From: Limnoglobus sp.
GTDB lineage: Bacteria > Planctomycetota > Planctomycetia > Gemmatales > Gemmataceae
Direction: 5' to 3'
NCBI GenBank assembly: GCA_025353985.1
Contig: JANXNT010000974.1
Coordinates: 1 to 6,453 of the forward strand
DNA length: 6,453 nt
The notes under the pieces were generated by a model that saw only the letters and a list, made by a program, of their open reading frames with translations, did not search any database and was not told the DNA's origin. Numbering within the stretch: the stretch's first letter is position 1; each line of letters starts with the position of its first letter. Position numbers and translations under genes: made by a program. This document shows positions 1-6,377 of the stretch, piece after piece.

Positions 1-844
1 GCAAGAACCGCAACACGTGTGTCAGCAGCATCTTGGCGACACCGAGCTTACGCAAGTCCGGGCGCACTTGGACGTCGATAATCCCTGCCGACGGTGCATT
101 CCACTTCCAGTTGAAACCTTCGAGTTCCCAAGCGATGGCGCGGGCCGCCGGGAAGCCGGTCAACTTGTCCATCACGCGGAACTCGGCCGGTTCGAGCGAA
201 CTCCAGACGCACTCTTGCCACCACGACGCCACCGCAGCGGACTTCAACAGGTTGATGTCGTACCGCTTGCGCAAGAGGTTAAAACGCGAATCGGCGAGCG
301 TCAGCGGGATATCGAGTTTGCGTTGGAATACGATCATCGACGACGTTTGCGCGTAGCCGTGCTTCTCGATGAACGGCTTCGCGTCCGCATCGCTTTCGAG
401 CACCCCCGGCGAGTTGCTGCCGCCGTATAGTCCGAATAAATGCGGGTTCGTCGGCCATTGCGAGCCGAACACTAGCGTCTTCGCGCCGCGCTCGATGAGA
501 TATTGTTCGCCGCGGCGTACGAGTTCGCCACCGATGCCGAGATGGCGGTGCGATGGCCGTACGAGAACGCAACAAACGAAGCCGCGATCTTGCGATGGTC
601 CTGTGTGTTCGTCGTTCGGCCCGAAACCGGAGAGCGAAAAGCCGACGATCCGTTTCGGGAGGCCTTCGACCACCTCTTCGGCAATAATCATCGCTTTCGG
701 GTCGAAGTACGGTTTGCTGAAAATCCAGCGTTCGAGCGGTGCGGGCGTTCGGATGGGGAACGCGCCGCGACCAGTCGCGGCTTCGTTCCAGACTTCCATC
801 AGGACGGGCGGGTCGTTGTTGCGATACGGGCGATAAACAATCAC
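1..844 (-). CDS. Tandem GNAT-family N-acetyltransferase (partial, 3' end beyond the window)
   Basis: I read this on the minus strand from GTG at 844; the frame stays open for 281 codons and leaves the window at base 1, so the C-terminus is missing. An in-frame TAG lies about 30 bases upstream of the GTG, which leaves it as the first possible start. The product shows two acetyl-CoA-binding GNAT motifs. In the first domain, residues 93-108 read VLVRPSHRHLGIGGEL, with the R-x-x-G-x-G pyrophosphate loop. In the second, residues 258-274 read VQVRPDLRKLGVAKMLL, of the Q/R-x-x-G-x-A type. Two fused GNAT domains are known from mycothiol synthase and related enzymes, where often only one domain is catalytic. 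The substrate cannot be told from the sequence, and a mycothiol role would be a guess. It is a soluble cytoplasmic protein by appearance, with no signal peptide. It is divergent from the beta-propeller gene at 942, with 97 bp between the starts. The fold call is confident, the function is not. Confidence 0.85.
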   Translation of the reverse strand, partial: MIVYRPYRNNDPPVLMEVWNEAATGRGAFPIRTPAPLERWIFSKPYFDPKAMIIAEEVVEGLPKRIVGFSLSGFGPNDEHTGPSQDRGFVCCVLVRPSHRHLGIGGELVRRGEQYLIERGAKTLVFGSQWPTNPHLFGLYGGSNSPGVLESDADAKPFIEKHGYAQTSSMIVFQRKLDIPLTLADSRFNLLRKRYDINLLKSAAVASWWQECVWSSLEPAEFRVMDKLTGFPAARAIAWELEGFNWKWNAPSAGIIDVQVRPDLRKLGVAKMLLTHVLRFL

Positions 845-941
845 GGGCGGGCCTCGCGTTGCGAATATCTAGCATAATATAGCTTGAGAGAATCGCTTGC
901 GACGGTACGCCCGAAATGTACCGATCCGATTGGGGAAACGA
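845..941. promoter_or_regulatory. Divergent intergenic region with AT-rich promoter candidate
   Basis: This 97-bp gap separates two divergent starts (GTG at 844 on minus, ATG at 942 on plus), so promoters for both genes are expected here unless they lie inside the opposite gene. The only AT-rich patch is at 864-882. It contains CATAAT (873-878) on plus and TATATT (881-876) on minus, both resembling a -10 box. I see no convincing -35 box at the right distance on either strand. The placement is therefore mainly inferred from gene layout. Confidence 0.3.
932..937 (+). promoter_or_regulatory. Ribosome binding site of the beta-propeller gene
   Basis: GGGGAA lies a few bases upstream of ATG 942. 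It supports 942 over the in-frame TTG at 897 as the true start. The 942 start also puts a clean signal peptide at the N-terminus. Confidence 0.6.
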
Positions 942-2171
942 ATGAGACTTCGATACGTTCGGTTGGTCGCCGTGACGGCGGCATTTGTTGCGGGTTTCGC
1001 ACGCGCCGCCGACTGGCCACAAATCCTTGGGCCGAAGCGCGATGGAAAATCCACGGAGACGAAACTGAACGTCGCTTGGGGCACAGAAGGCCCGAAAATC
1101 GCCTGGTCCAAAGACGTCGGCACCGGCTGGGCTGGCGTGGTGACGGCTGCCGGGAAAGCCTATCTTTTCCACCGCATCGAAGGCAAGGAAACACTCGTGG
1201 CGCTCGACCCCGCCACCGGGCGAGAACTCTGGAAGTACGATTATCCGGCAAAGTATCGCGATAATTTCCAATTCGACGACGGCCCCCGCGCCACGCCCAC
1301 TGTGGCCGATGGTCGCGTGTTTATTCTCGGTGCCAACGGCGATCTGCACGCGGTCGATGCGAAGTCTGGCGAAAAAATTTGGCACCGGAATATCCTCACC
1401 GATTACGAAATCGACAAAGGCTATTTTGGCGTCGCCAGTTCGCCGCTCGTCGTGGGCGACAAGCTCATCGTCAACGTCGGTGCGAAAGGTGCGGGCATCG
1501 TTGCATTCGATGTGGCCACCGGCAAAGAAGCCTGGAAAGCGAGCGACGATGGCCCGAGTTATTCGTCGCCAACCGTGGCGGAGATCGACGGCAAAAAACT
1601 CGCAATCGTGTTTACGCGGCGCGGGCTGGTCGGCGTGAATGTCGAAACCGGCACCGTGATGTTCGATCTCGCATGGCGTTCGCGTCTCGATGCGTCGGTG
1701 AATGCATCGACGCCTCTCGTTCGCGGTACGGAGATTTTTCTAACGTCGTCGTACGCCACCGGCGCGATTCTGTTGAAGGCGAACGGGAAGATGCTCGAGG
1801 AAATCTGGTCGAACGATACTTCGCTATCGTGCCAGTACAACACGCCGGTACTCATTGGCGACGAACTCTACGGCACCGATGGCCGCGCCGACTTCGGCAC
1901 CGGACGCTTACGCTGCATCGACTGGAAAACGGGCACCGTAAAATGGTCCCGCGATCGCTTCGGTTGCGCCGGACTGATCGCCGTCGATGGCAAAATCCTC
2001 GCCGTCACCGAAGCGGGTGAACTCGTGGGCTTCGAAGCGAATCCCGCGAAGTACGTCGAACTCGCACGCGGCAAGATCCTTGACGGCAAAGTGCGATCGA
2101 TACCGTCGTTTTCCGATGGTCGATTGTTTGCCCGCGATGAAAAAAAACTCGTCGCAGTGAACCTCAAATAG
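942..2171 (+). CDS. Secreted PQQ-like (BamB-type) beta-propeller repeat protein
   Basis: This encodes 409 residues. Residues 1-22 form a Sec signal peptide: basic start MRLRYVR, hydrophobic core LVAVTAAFVAGFA, and cleavage near ARA/AD. The mature protein opens with DWPQILGPKRDG, an opening common in planctomycete members of this family. PQQ-type blade repeats of the pattern D-x-x-T/S-G-x-x-x-W follow: D89-PATGREL-W97, D139-AKSGEKI-W147, D190-VATGKEA-W198 and D327-WKTGTVK-W335, with weaker ones between. This is the propeller fold of BamB and quinoprotein dehydrogenases. I see no extra catalytic domain, so the protein may be a binding or scaffold protein outside the cytoplasmic membrane rather than an enzyme; that role is inference. 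The start was moved from TTG 897 to ATG 942 because of the GGGGAA upstream and the signal peptide. dusB follows after 52 bp with no visible terminator, so cotranscription is possible. Confidence 0.9.
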   Translation: MRLRYVRLVAVTAAFVAGFARAADWPQILGPKRDGKSTETKLNVAWGTEGPKIAWSKDVGTGWAGVVTAAGKAYLFHRIEGKETLVALDPATGRELWKYDYPAKYRDNFQFDDGPRATPTVADGRVFILGANGDLHAVDAKSGEKIWHRNILTDYEIDKGYFGVASSPLVVGDKLIVNVGAKGAGIVAFDVATGKEAWKASDDGPSYSSPTVAEIDGKKLAIVFTRRGLVGVNVETGTVMFDLAWRSRLDASVNASTPLVRGTEIFLTSSYATGAILLKANGKMLEEIWSNDTSLSCQYNTPVLIGDELYGTDGRADFGTGRLRCIDWKTGTVKWSRDRFGCAGLIAVDGKILAVTEAGELVGFEANPAKYVELARGKILDGKVRSIPSFSDGRLFARDEKKLVAVNLK

Positions 2172-2223
2172 CCTGCCGAATGTCACGTTTCACACCGCGA
2201 TCCCCAATGAGTACCGTCCTGCG

Positions 2224-3336
2224 ATGATGACTTCGACACTGCTTGCCCCGTATCCCGCGCCGCCACGGCGTTACCGCGAACCGCTGTTTATCGGCCGGGT
2301 CAAGTTGGCATCGCGGTTTACTCTCGCGCCGCTCGCCGGTTACACGAACCTGCCGTTCCGGTTGTCGGTTCGCGAAATCGGCGGGATGGGGTTGGCCACG
2401 ACCGACCTGATTAACGCGCGGGCGATCCTTGAAGGCTTACGCAAGACGATGGAACTGCTGGCCACCGATCCCGCGGATCGACCGCTTTCGGTGCAGATTT
2501 TTGGCGGGAAAGCGGACGAGTTAGCCGGTGCCGCCCGTTGGCTGCAAGATCGCGGCCTCGCGGAAATCATCGACATTAATATGGGTTGCCCCGTGCGCAA
2601 GGTCGTTGCCGTGGGTGGCGGTTCGTCGCTGATGTGCGACACGGCGGGGGGTACGATCGAACTCGTTCGGAAAGTCGTCGATGCGGTATCGCTACCCGTG
2701 ACGGTGAAGATGCGTTTGGGCTGGGACGATAGCCAACTGACCGCACCGTACTTCGCGCGCGAATTCGAAAAGATCGGCGTCGCAGCCGTGACGATCCACG
2801 GCCGAACCCGCGAACAAGGCTTTAGTGGCAGTGTGAATCGCGACGGCATTCGTCGTGTCGTCGAGGCGGTCGATCGGATGCCGGTCTTCGGTAACGGCGA
2901 CATTATGAACATCGCCGACGCAGAGACGATGATTCGCGAAACCGGTTGCCACGGCCTCGCCATCGGTCGCGGGGCACTCGCCAACCCGTGGTTTTTCCGG
3001 CAACTCACGAACTGGGTTCACGATGGCGAACCTGGCCCGCGTGGCAGTTATCACGAACGCATCCAGTTCATGCGCTTGCACCTTCAACGCCTGATTAACT
3101 GGCGCGGCGGCGAAAAGCACGGTTGCATTATGTTCCGCAAAATCGTGACATGGTACACGAAGGCACTGCGTTTCCCGAAGAAAGTGCAACAGAAACTGGT
3201 GATGCTCAACGACCTCAGCGAGTTTGAGTCAATCATTGCTCCGTTCATCGACAACGGCCCACCCCCCGACTGGAGCGAGTGGGACGTCGAACAATCGCTA
3301 GTCACCGTGCCCGATGGCCCGATTGCGCATTGGTGA
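2224..3336 (+). CDS. dusB: tRNA-dihydrouridine synthase (DusB type)
   Basis: An FMN enzyme of the cytoplasm that reduces specific uridines in the tRNA D-loop to dihydrouridine using NADPH. It has 370 residues, slightly longer than usual because of about 18 extra N-terminal residues. The TIM-barrel motifs appear in order: FMN-binding APLAGYTNLPFR (35-46), NMGCP with the catalytic Cys122, VKMRLGW around Lys162, HGRTREQGFSG (192-202), GNGDI (223-227) and IGRGALANPWFF (247-258). The C-terminal helical tRNA-binding domain follows, with FRKIVTWYTKAL. These motifs fit DusB best, though other bacterial Dus types cannot be fully excluded. ATG 2224 or ATG 2227 are the only sensible starts, and neither has a clear Shine-Dalgarno sequence. 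The gene lies 52 bp after the propeller gene and ends tail to tail, 9 bp from the DUF1559 stop codon. Confidence 0.93.
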   Translation: MMTSTLLAPYPAPPRRYREPLFIGRVKLASRFTLAPLAGYTNLPFRLSVREIGGMGLATTDLINARAILEGLRKTMELLATDPADRPLSVQIFGGKADELAGAARWLQDRGLAEIIDINMGCPVRKVVAVGGGSSLMCDTAGGTIELVRKVVDAVSLPVTVKMRLGWDDSQLTAPYFAREFEKIGVAAVTIHGRTREQGFSGSVNRDGIRRVVEAVDRMPVFGNGDIMNIADAETMIRETGCHGLAIGRGALANPWFFRQLTNWVHDGEPGPRGSYHERIQFMRLHLQRLINWRGGEKHGCIMFRKIVTWYTKALRFPKKVQQKLVMLNDLSEFESIIAPFIDNGPPPDWSEWDVEQSLVTVPDGPIAHW

Positions 3337-3345
3337 TACCACGAT

Positions 3346-4331
3346 TTACGAATCCAGATTGAAGACAGATCCGTCGGACATTTGTGCGGCCTGGATCAGA
3401 ATCGTGGTACTGATCGTATCTTTCACGAAGCGGACCGAACCATCGCCCAAGGCGAACTGGCAGCCTCCGGTGTGAAGGCTACCGACGCGGCCCCAACTGC
3501 CGAGGCGACCGCGGATCGGTGGGACCGCACCGAGCGTCCAGTTATTGATGCCGGCCGCAGGATCGGCACCCGTCATCACCCAGCCACGGTATCCCCACGA
3601 CGAGCAACGCCCGTTGTAAACCTCGTAGGTCATCTCGCCAAACATGAACGTATTACTCGTCCCATCGGTAACGGAGGTGATTTTGGTATCGCTGTTTTCG
3701 CCGAACATATAGCGTGAAGCGGTCCCACTGTTTTTCCAGTTGCCGCAGGTGAAGTCATTATTGCTGGCGATGAAGTCGTAGTTCGTCTTCATGCCATCGA
3801 AGTTGCCACTTGCTGAAGGACTGTACGCTCCGCTGTTGGCACCCTGCAATCGGTTACCGTTGTCGCTCGGGCAGGCGCGAATGTGGGAATGAACGTGGCC
3901 ATGAGGGCACCGTTGCCATTGAGCGACGCATCGCCAGTCGGCGCGACACCGGAACCGGTAAGCCCGCAACAGTAACCGGTGTTTTGATTGCCGAATGCCG
4001 AATCTTTTCTGAGTTGGGCATCCATCGCAGATTGCTCGATGTGCGACAGCAGACTGACGAGGCCGTTCATGTTGAGCGTCGGCGTTTGCGGTGTCCCTGC
4101 TAAGCACCAGCCGTAGCCCATACCCGCCGGTGGAAGTTTCTGGAACGCACTTTCGTAACTATGGCAGGCGACGGCCAACTGCTTGAGATTATTCGAACAT
4201 TTACTGCGGGCCGCCGCTTCGCGGACCTTCTGCACAGCGGGCAAGAGTAGCCCGATCAAGATCGCGATGATCGCAATCACGACCAATAACTCGATGAGCG
4301 TGAAACCACGGGTACGGTTATGCCGAAGCAT
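3346..4331 (-). pseudogene. DUF1559 prepilin-like H-X9-DG protein, frameshifted
   Basis: Read leftward from ATG 4331. The N-terminus has a type II pseudopilin leader of eight residues, then G9/F10 at the cleavage site, Glu14 as the +5 glutamate, and hydrophobic helix FTLIELLVVIAIIAILIG. It continues with PAVQKVREAAAR and CSNNLKQL, typical of planctomycete DUF1559 (SBP_bac_10) proteins. The first frame holds to FIPTFA (through A152) and then runs into a TGA at 3789 after non-homologous residues. The expected continuation CPSDN starts at 3873 in another frame and runs to a TAA at 3346. It carries the H-X9-DG signature: H at 3474-3472, nine residues, then DG at 3444-3439 followed by SVRF. The total of 986 bases is one short of 329 codons, so one base is missing or two are extra near 3874-3880. 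An intact protein would be about 328 residues, processed by prepilin peptidase and membrane or surface located. A base error is as likely as true decay. The 3' part could be called separately with a chance start at 4107. Confidence 0.85.
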
Positions 4332-4604
4332 AAATGCCTCCAAAACGAAAATGGGACGCAGAGAATAAACCGACAACAAGGCGATTGAGGGAGGCAATCC
4401 CGGCAGGTTGACTTCGGTAGGTTAAACGATCGGGTACATCGACACAAGTATTATTTGAAAAGATTTGTAAAAATTGTGAATGAGGGTCGAAGAGTTGGAG
4501 TCGACCGCCAATGACGGCACTGAAATCCTTCACCCACGTTGCCGCTTCGAGCAGGCCCGTTGCGGAGAGCGAGTACCACTAAACAATCCATTACTGCTCG
4601 TCGC
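4332..4604. other. Intergenic region between prmC and the DUF1559 gene, with AT-rich promoter candidate
   Basis: These 273 bp hold no gene I can support. Both flanking genes read leftward, so this is the 3' flank of prmC and the promoter and leader of the DUF1559 gene. The stretch 4445-4480 is clearly AT-rich. On minus it contains TTCACA (4480-4475), TTTACA (4471-4466) and TAATAC (4453-4448), which resemble promoter boxes but are spaced badly. On minus near 4405-4389 the leader could form a short hairpin with a GGGA/TCCC stem. I see no clear intrinsic terminator for prmC. Confidence 0.4.
4337..4341 (-). promoter_or_regulatory. Strong Shine-Dalgarno of the DUF1559 gene
   Basis: GGAGG on the minus strand, five bases before ATG 4331. 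It fixes the start there rather than at the in-frame ATG 4397, and puts the prepilin cleavage Gly at residue 9, as expected for a short leader. Confidence 0.85.
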
Positions 4605-5480
4605 TCATTTCCCTGGGTAAGTCGCCGTTACGACACGGGGGCGGTTGGCCATGTCCTTGAAAAGCTGGATGTTCGTGAGGCCGGGCGTGTCGGCGAAGAT
4701 GGCACGCACGTCGGGTTCTTGCGTCGAGCCGATCTCTACGGCGATCGTGCCACCGGGCTTCAGATATTTGGGCAGGCCCATTGCCAGACGACGGTAGAAC
4801 GCCAGGCCATCGGGGCCGCCATCGAGCGCCAAACGCGGTTCGTGGTCTCGCACTTCGGGTGAGAGTTCGGCGAGTTCGGCGGGCGGAATGTATGGCGGAT
4901 TGCTGACGATCAAATCGAAGGTTTCACCATCGGGAACCGGTGCGTACCAATCGCCCAACACGAAGTTAATACGGTCGGCGACGTTGTGTTTGATGGCGTT
5001 GCGTTTGGCGACATCGAGCGCATCGGGGGAAATATCGATGGCGGTCACGTTCGCGATTTTGCACATGTGGGCGAGGCTGATCGCGATGCAACCGGAGCCA
5101 GTGCCGAGTTCGAGAACCTTCGGGTGCGGGATGCCTTTCAGCAAATCCATCGCCTTCAGAACCAGCGTTTCCGTATCCGGTCGCGGCACGAGAACGGCGG
5201 GCGTCACTTCGAACGAGAGCAAGTAAAATTCGCGTTTGCCGATGAGATACGCCGTCGGCCAGCGTTCGGCACGCTTCATCACGAGTTCGCGAAACCCGGT
5301 TTTCTCAGCCGCAGTCGGTTCTTCGGTATAGCGAACGATGAGGTCGATACGGTTGCAATGGAGGACGTGTGCGAGCAACAGTTCCGCATCGAGTCGTGGC
5401 GAGTCGATGCCCTTCTTCGCAAGAAAATCGGTCGTCCAAGTGAGAAGTGCGCGAATGGTCCAAACTACCGGTGCAGCCAT
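4605..5480 (-). CDS. prmC: Peptide chain release factor N5-glutamine methyltransferase PrmC (HemK)
   Basis: This cytoplasmic S-adenosylmethionine-dependent enzyme methylates the glutamine of the GGQ motif in release factors RF1 and RF2 and so tunes translation termination. The product has 291 residues, normal for the family. The N-terminal helical domain (about 1-80) binds the release factor; D31-A-E-L-L-L is typical. Then come G81-KREFY, VLVPRPDTE (96-104), SAM-binding motif I ELGTGSGC (124-131), the acidic residue of IDIS (149) and the catalytic NPPY (194-197), followed by IPPAEL and HEPRLALDGGPDGL. All key residues are present. I chose ATG 5480 because the N-terminus MAAPVVWTIRALL fits the family, and because an upstream in-frame start at 5540 would place translation across the heptamer array. 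Its ribosome site is weak (GGACGGA on minus, just upstream). No prfA neighbour is visible in this window. Confidence 0.95.
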   Translation of the reverse strand: MAAPVVWTIRALLTWTTDFLAKKGIDSPRLDAELLLAHVLHCNRIDLIVRYTEEPTAAEKTGFRELVMKRAERWPTAYLIGKREFYLLSFEVTPAVLVPRPDTETLVLKAMDLLKGIPHPKVLELGTGSGCIAISLAHMCKIANVTAIDISPDALDVAKRNAIKHNVADRINFVLGDWYAPVPDGETFDLIVSNPPYIPPAELAELSPEVRDHEPRLALDGGPDGLAFYRRLAMGLPKYLKPGGTIAVEIGSTQEPDVRAIFADTPGLTNIQLFKDMANRPRVVTATYPGK

Positions 5481-5489
5481 CGAGTCCGT

Positions 5490-5601
5490 CCGTAGTATCG
5501 AGTGGTGAGTGTCGAGTGGCGAGACAAACCGACTCACCACTTATTACTCTACGCTTATCACTCAATACTCGCCACTAATCACTCGCCACTCACCACTGCT
5601 T
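5490..5601. repeat. Inverted pair of degenerate heptanucleotide tandem arrays (ACTCRCC type)
   Basis: From 5532 to 5601 the plus strand breaks into ten consecutive 7-base units: ACTCACC, ACTTATT, ACTCTAC, GCTTATC, ACTCAAT, ACTCGCC, ACTAATC, ACTCGCC, ACTCACC, ACTGCTT. Nine of the ten begin with ACT. On the minus strand, 5524 down to 5490 gives five units of the same kind: TCTCGCC, ACTCGAC, ACTCACC, ACTCGAT, ACTACGG. The two arrays face each other across a 7-base centre (5525-5531). They can pair: AGTGGTGAGT at 5501-5510 is the perfect reverse complement of ACTCACCACT at 5532-5541, and other registers are possible. The stop codon of the upstream membrane gene (5602-5600) falls in the last unit, and the other end is 9 bases from the prmC start. 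The role is unknown; a transcript hairpin affecting prmC is possible. Confidence 0.85.
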
Positions 5602-6058
5602 ATCTACCGAATGGCAGGATGAGCGGCGAAGGCGTTGGCGCGACGGGAACTGCGGGTTTCGGAGCCGGAGTTGCTGCGGGGACTGCGGCGGGTTGCGGTG
5701 TGAGAAGTGGCGAAGGCGTTGGCCCCGTTGGTGCGGGCGTTGCGGCCACGACAGGTGCGGGCGCTACCACGGGTGCTGAGGGTTTGACGGCGACTTCGGG
5801 CTTGAGTTCTGGCTTCGGTTCGTCTTGTTTTGCGATCGTGGGTGCGGGTACGTCGGCGGCGGATGTACCGGGGGCTTTCGTCGAGGGAACAGCACCGGGC
5901 AGCGCAATCGCGGCAGCACTCTTCGGCTTCTGTTCCCAATCGTAGTCGGTCGCTTCCATGACCAACAGGCCGATGCCGATGACCATCGCGAGGACAGTCA
6001 GCGCCAACATGCCCGTGTAACCTTCAGAAATCGGTGTGCGGGCCGGTTCGGTTGCCAT
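5600..6058 (-). CDS. Single-span membrane protein with long Pro/Ala-rich tail
   Basis: 152 residues, no family recognised. A short N-terminal segment (MATEPARTPISEG) precedes one transmembrane helix at about 14-34 (YTGMLALTVLAMVIGIGLLVM). A charged patch (EATDYDWEQK) follows, and then residues from about 47 on are a low-complexity tail rich in Pro, Ala, Val and Thr (repeats such as APAPVV, TPAPTGP, TPSPL). Such tails usually are extended and unstructured, spanning the cell wall or periplasm, so I infer an N-in, C-out anchor. ATG 6058 was chosen over ATG 6094 because AGGAG sits eight bases ahead. The gene starts 19 bp after the stop of the small membrane gene upstream and is probably cotranscribed with it. 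The two proteins share Y-x-G-M-L-x-L-x-x-x-A at the helix start, which suggests duplication. Confidence 0.75.
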   Translation of the reverse strand: MATEPARTPISEGYTGMLALTVLAMVIGIGLLVMEATDYDWEQKPKSAAAIALPGAVPSTKAPGTSAADVPAPTIAKQDEPKPELKPEVAVKPSAPVVAPAPVVAATPAPTGPTPSPLLTPQPAAVPAATPAPKPAVPVAPTPSPLILPFGR

Positions 6059-6066
6059 GAGATTCG

Positions 6067-6071
6067 CTCCT
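6067..6071 (-). promoter_or_regulatory. Ribosome binding site of the Pro/Ala-rich membrane protein gene
   Basis: AGGAG on the minus strand, eight bases before ATG 6058. It favours that start over the in-frame ATG at 6094, which would overlap the 3' end of the preceding gene. Confidence 0.7.
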
Positions 6072-6077
6072 AGTGGA

Positions 6078-6338
6078 TTACTTCGCGCCGCCAACGGGTG
6101 CCGGGATCGCCGATGGAATGTTTAGCCCGGCTTCGGATAAAACGACGCTGGGTGGATCGACCTTTTTCGCGGTCGCCAGTTCGTCGTGATCGAGGTACAG
6201 GAACGCGGCCGCCCCGATCAACGCGATCGACGACAAGATCAGCATCCCCACGTACGACGTACTGCGCGGGGCATTACTCTCGCTCTTTTCATCATCTTCA
6301 TTGTCGTCGACGACTTTCTTCTTCGCTTTTTTCGCCAT
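6078..6338 (-). CDS. Small single-span membrane protein with charged N-terminus
   Basis: 86 residues, no family recognised. Residues 1-21 are highly charged: a Lys block (AKKAKKK) followed by an Asp/Glu block (DDNEDDEKSES), probably cytoplasmic. One transmembrane helix lies at about 29-49 (YVGMLILSSIALIGAAAFLYL), then a short tail (DHDELATAKK) and a Pro-containing end. ATG 6338 is preceded by AGAGG at 6348-6344, a moderate Shine-Dalgarno. A longer start at 6416 would read through the GTAG-hairpin repeat, so I reject it. The gene lies 19 bp ahead of the related membrane gene on the same strand and looks like the first gene of a two-gene operon. The charge pattern on one side of a single helix suggests a membrane anchor that binds a partner. 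No enzyme motif is visible. Confidence 0.72.
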   Translation of the reverse strand: MAKKAKKKVVDDNEDDEKSESNAPRSTSYVGMLILSSIALIGAAAFLYLDHDELATAKKVDPPSVVLSEAGLNIPSAIPAPVGGAK

Positions 6339-6352
6339 GTCCGCCTCTGCGC

Positions 6353-6377
6353 GTAGTAGGCACATTCCATGTGCCGT
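6353..6377 (+). repeat. REP-like element, left copy (GTAG plus hairpin)
   Basis: A 25-bp element on plus: GTAG, two bases (TA), then the perfect 17-base palindrome GGCACATTCCATGTGCC (6359-6375, 7-bp stem, 3-base loop), then GT. A GTAG tetranucleotide 5' of an imperfect or perfect palindrome is the hallmark of bacterial REP sequences handled by RAYT transposases. It ends just before the leader of the small membrane gene, with its outer end 14 bp from ATG 6338, so the hairpin probably lies in that mRNA's 5' leader or promoter. Confidence 0.8.

Noticed and set aside
897..941. Upstream TTG start of the propeller protein
   Set aside because: ATG 942 has a nearby GGGGAA and gives a canonical signal peptide; the longer form would bury that signal behind 15 residues.
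279..1385. Long minus-strand open frame of 368 codons
   Set aside because: It crosses the divergent GNAT and propeller genes antisense, is rich in Arg and low-complexity residues, and shows no recognisable domain. The GNAT frame and the propeller frame both have clear motifs, so this one is a shadow.
3382..3717. Plus-strand frame of 111 codons
   Set aside because: It is antisense to the conserved H-X9-DG end of the DUF1559 gene and shows no motif.
3868..3885. Programmed ribosomal frameshift in the DUF1559 gene
   Set aside because: There is no slippery heptamer or obvious stimulatory hairpin at the junction, and the family does not usually use recoding.
4385..4410. Riboswitch or terminator hairpin upstream of the DUF1559 gene
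   Set aside because: Only a 4-bp stem is visible, with no T-run and no known riboswitch core.
4986..5495. Plus-strand frame of 169 codons opposite prmC
   Set aside because: prmC on minus has all family motifs; this frame has none.
5490..5601. CRISPR array
   Set aside because: The units are 7 bases with no spacers, reverse direction in the middle and have no cas gene nearby.
5502..5945. Gly/Ala-rich plus-strand frame that resembles a PE_PGRS-like or silk-like protein
   Set aside because: It is the antisense reading of the Pro/Ala-rich tail (Pro and Ala codons read as Gly and Ala or Ser on the other strand) and starts inside the heptamer array.
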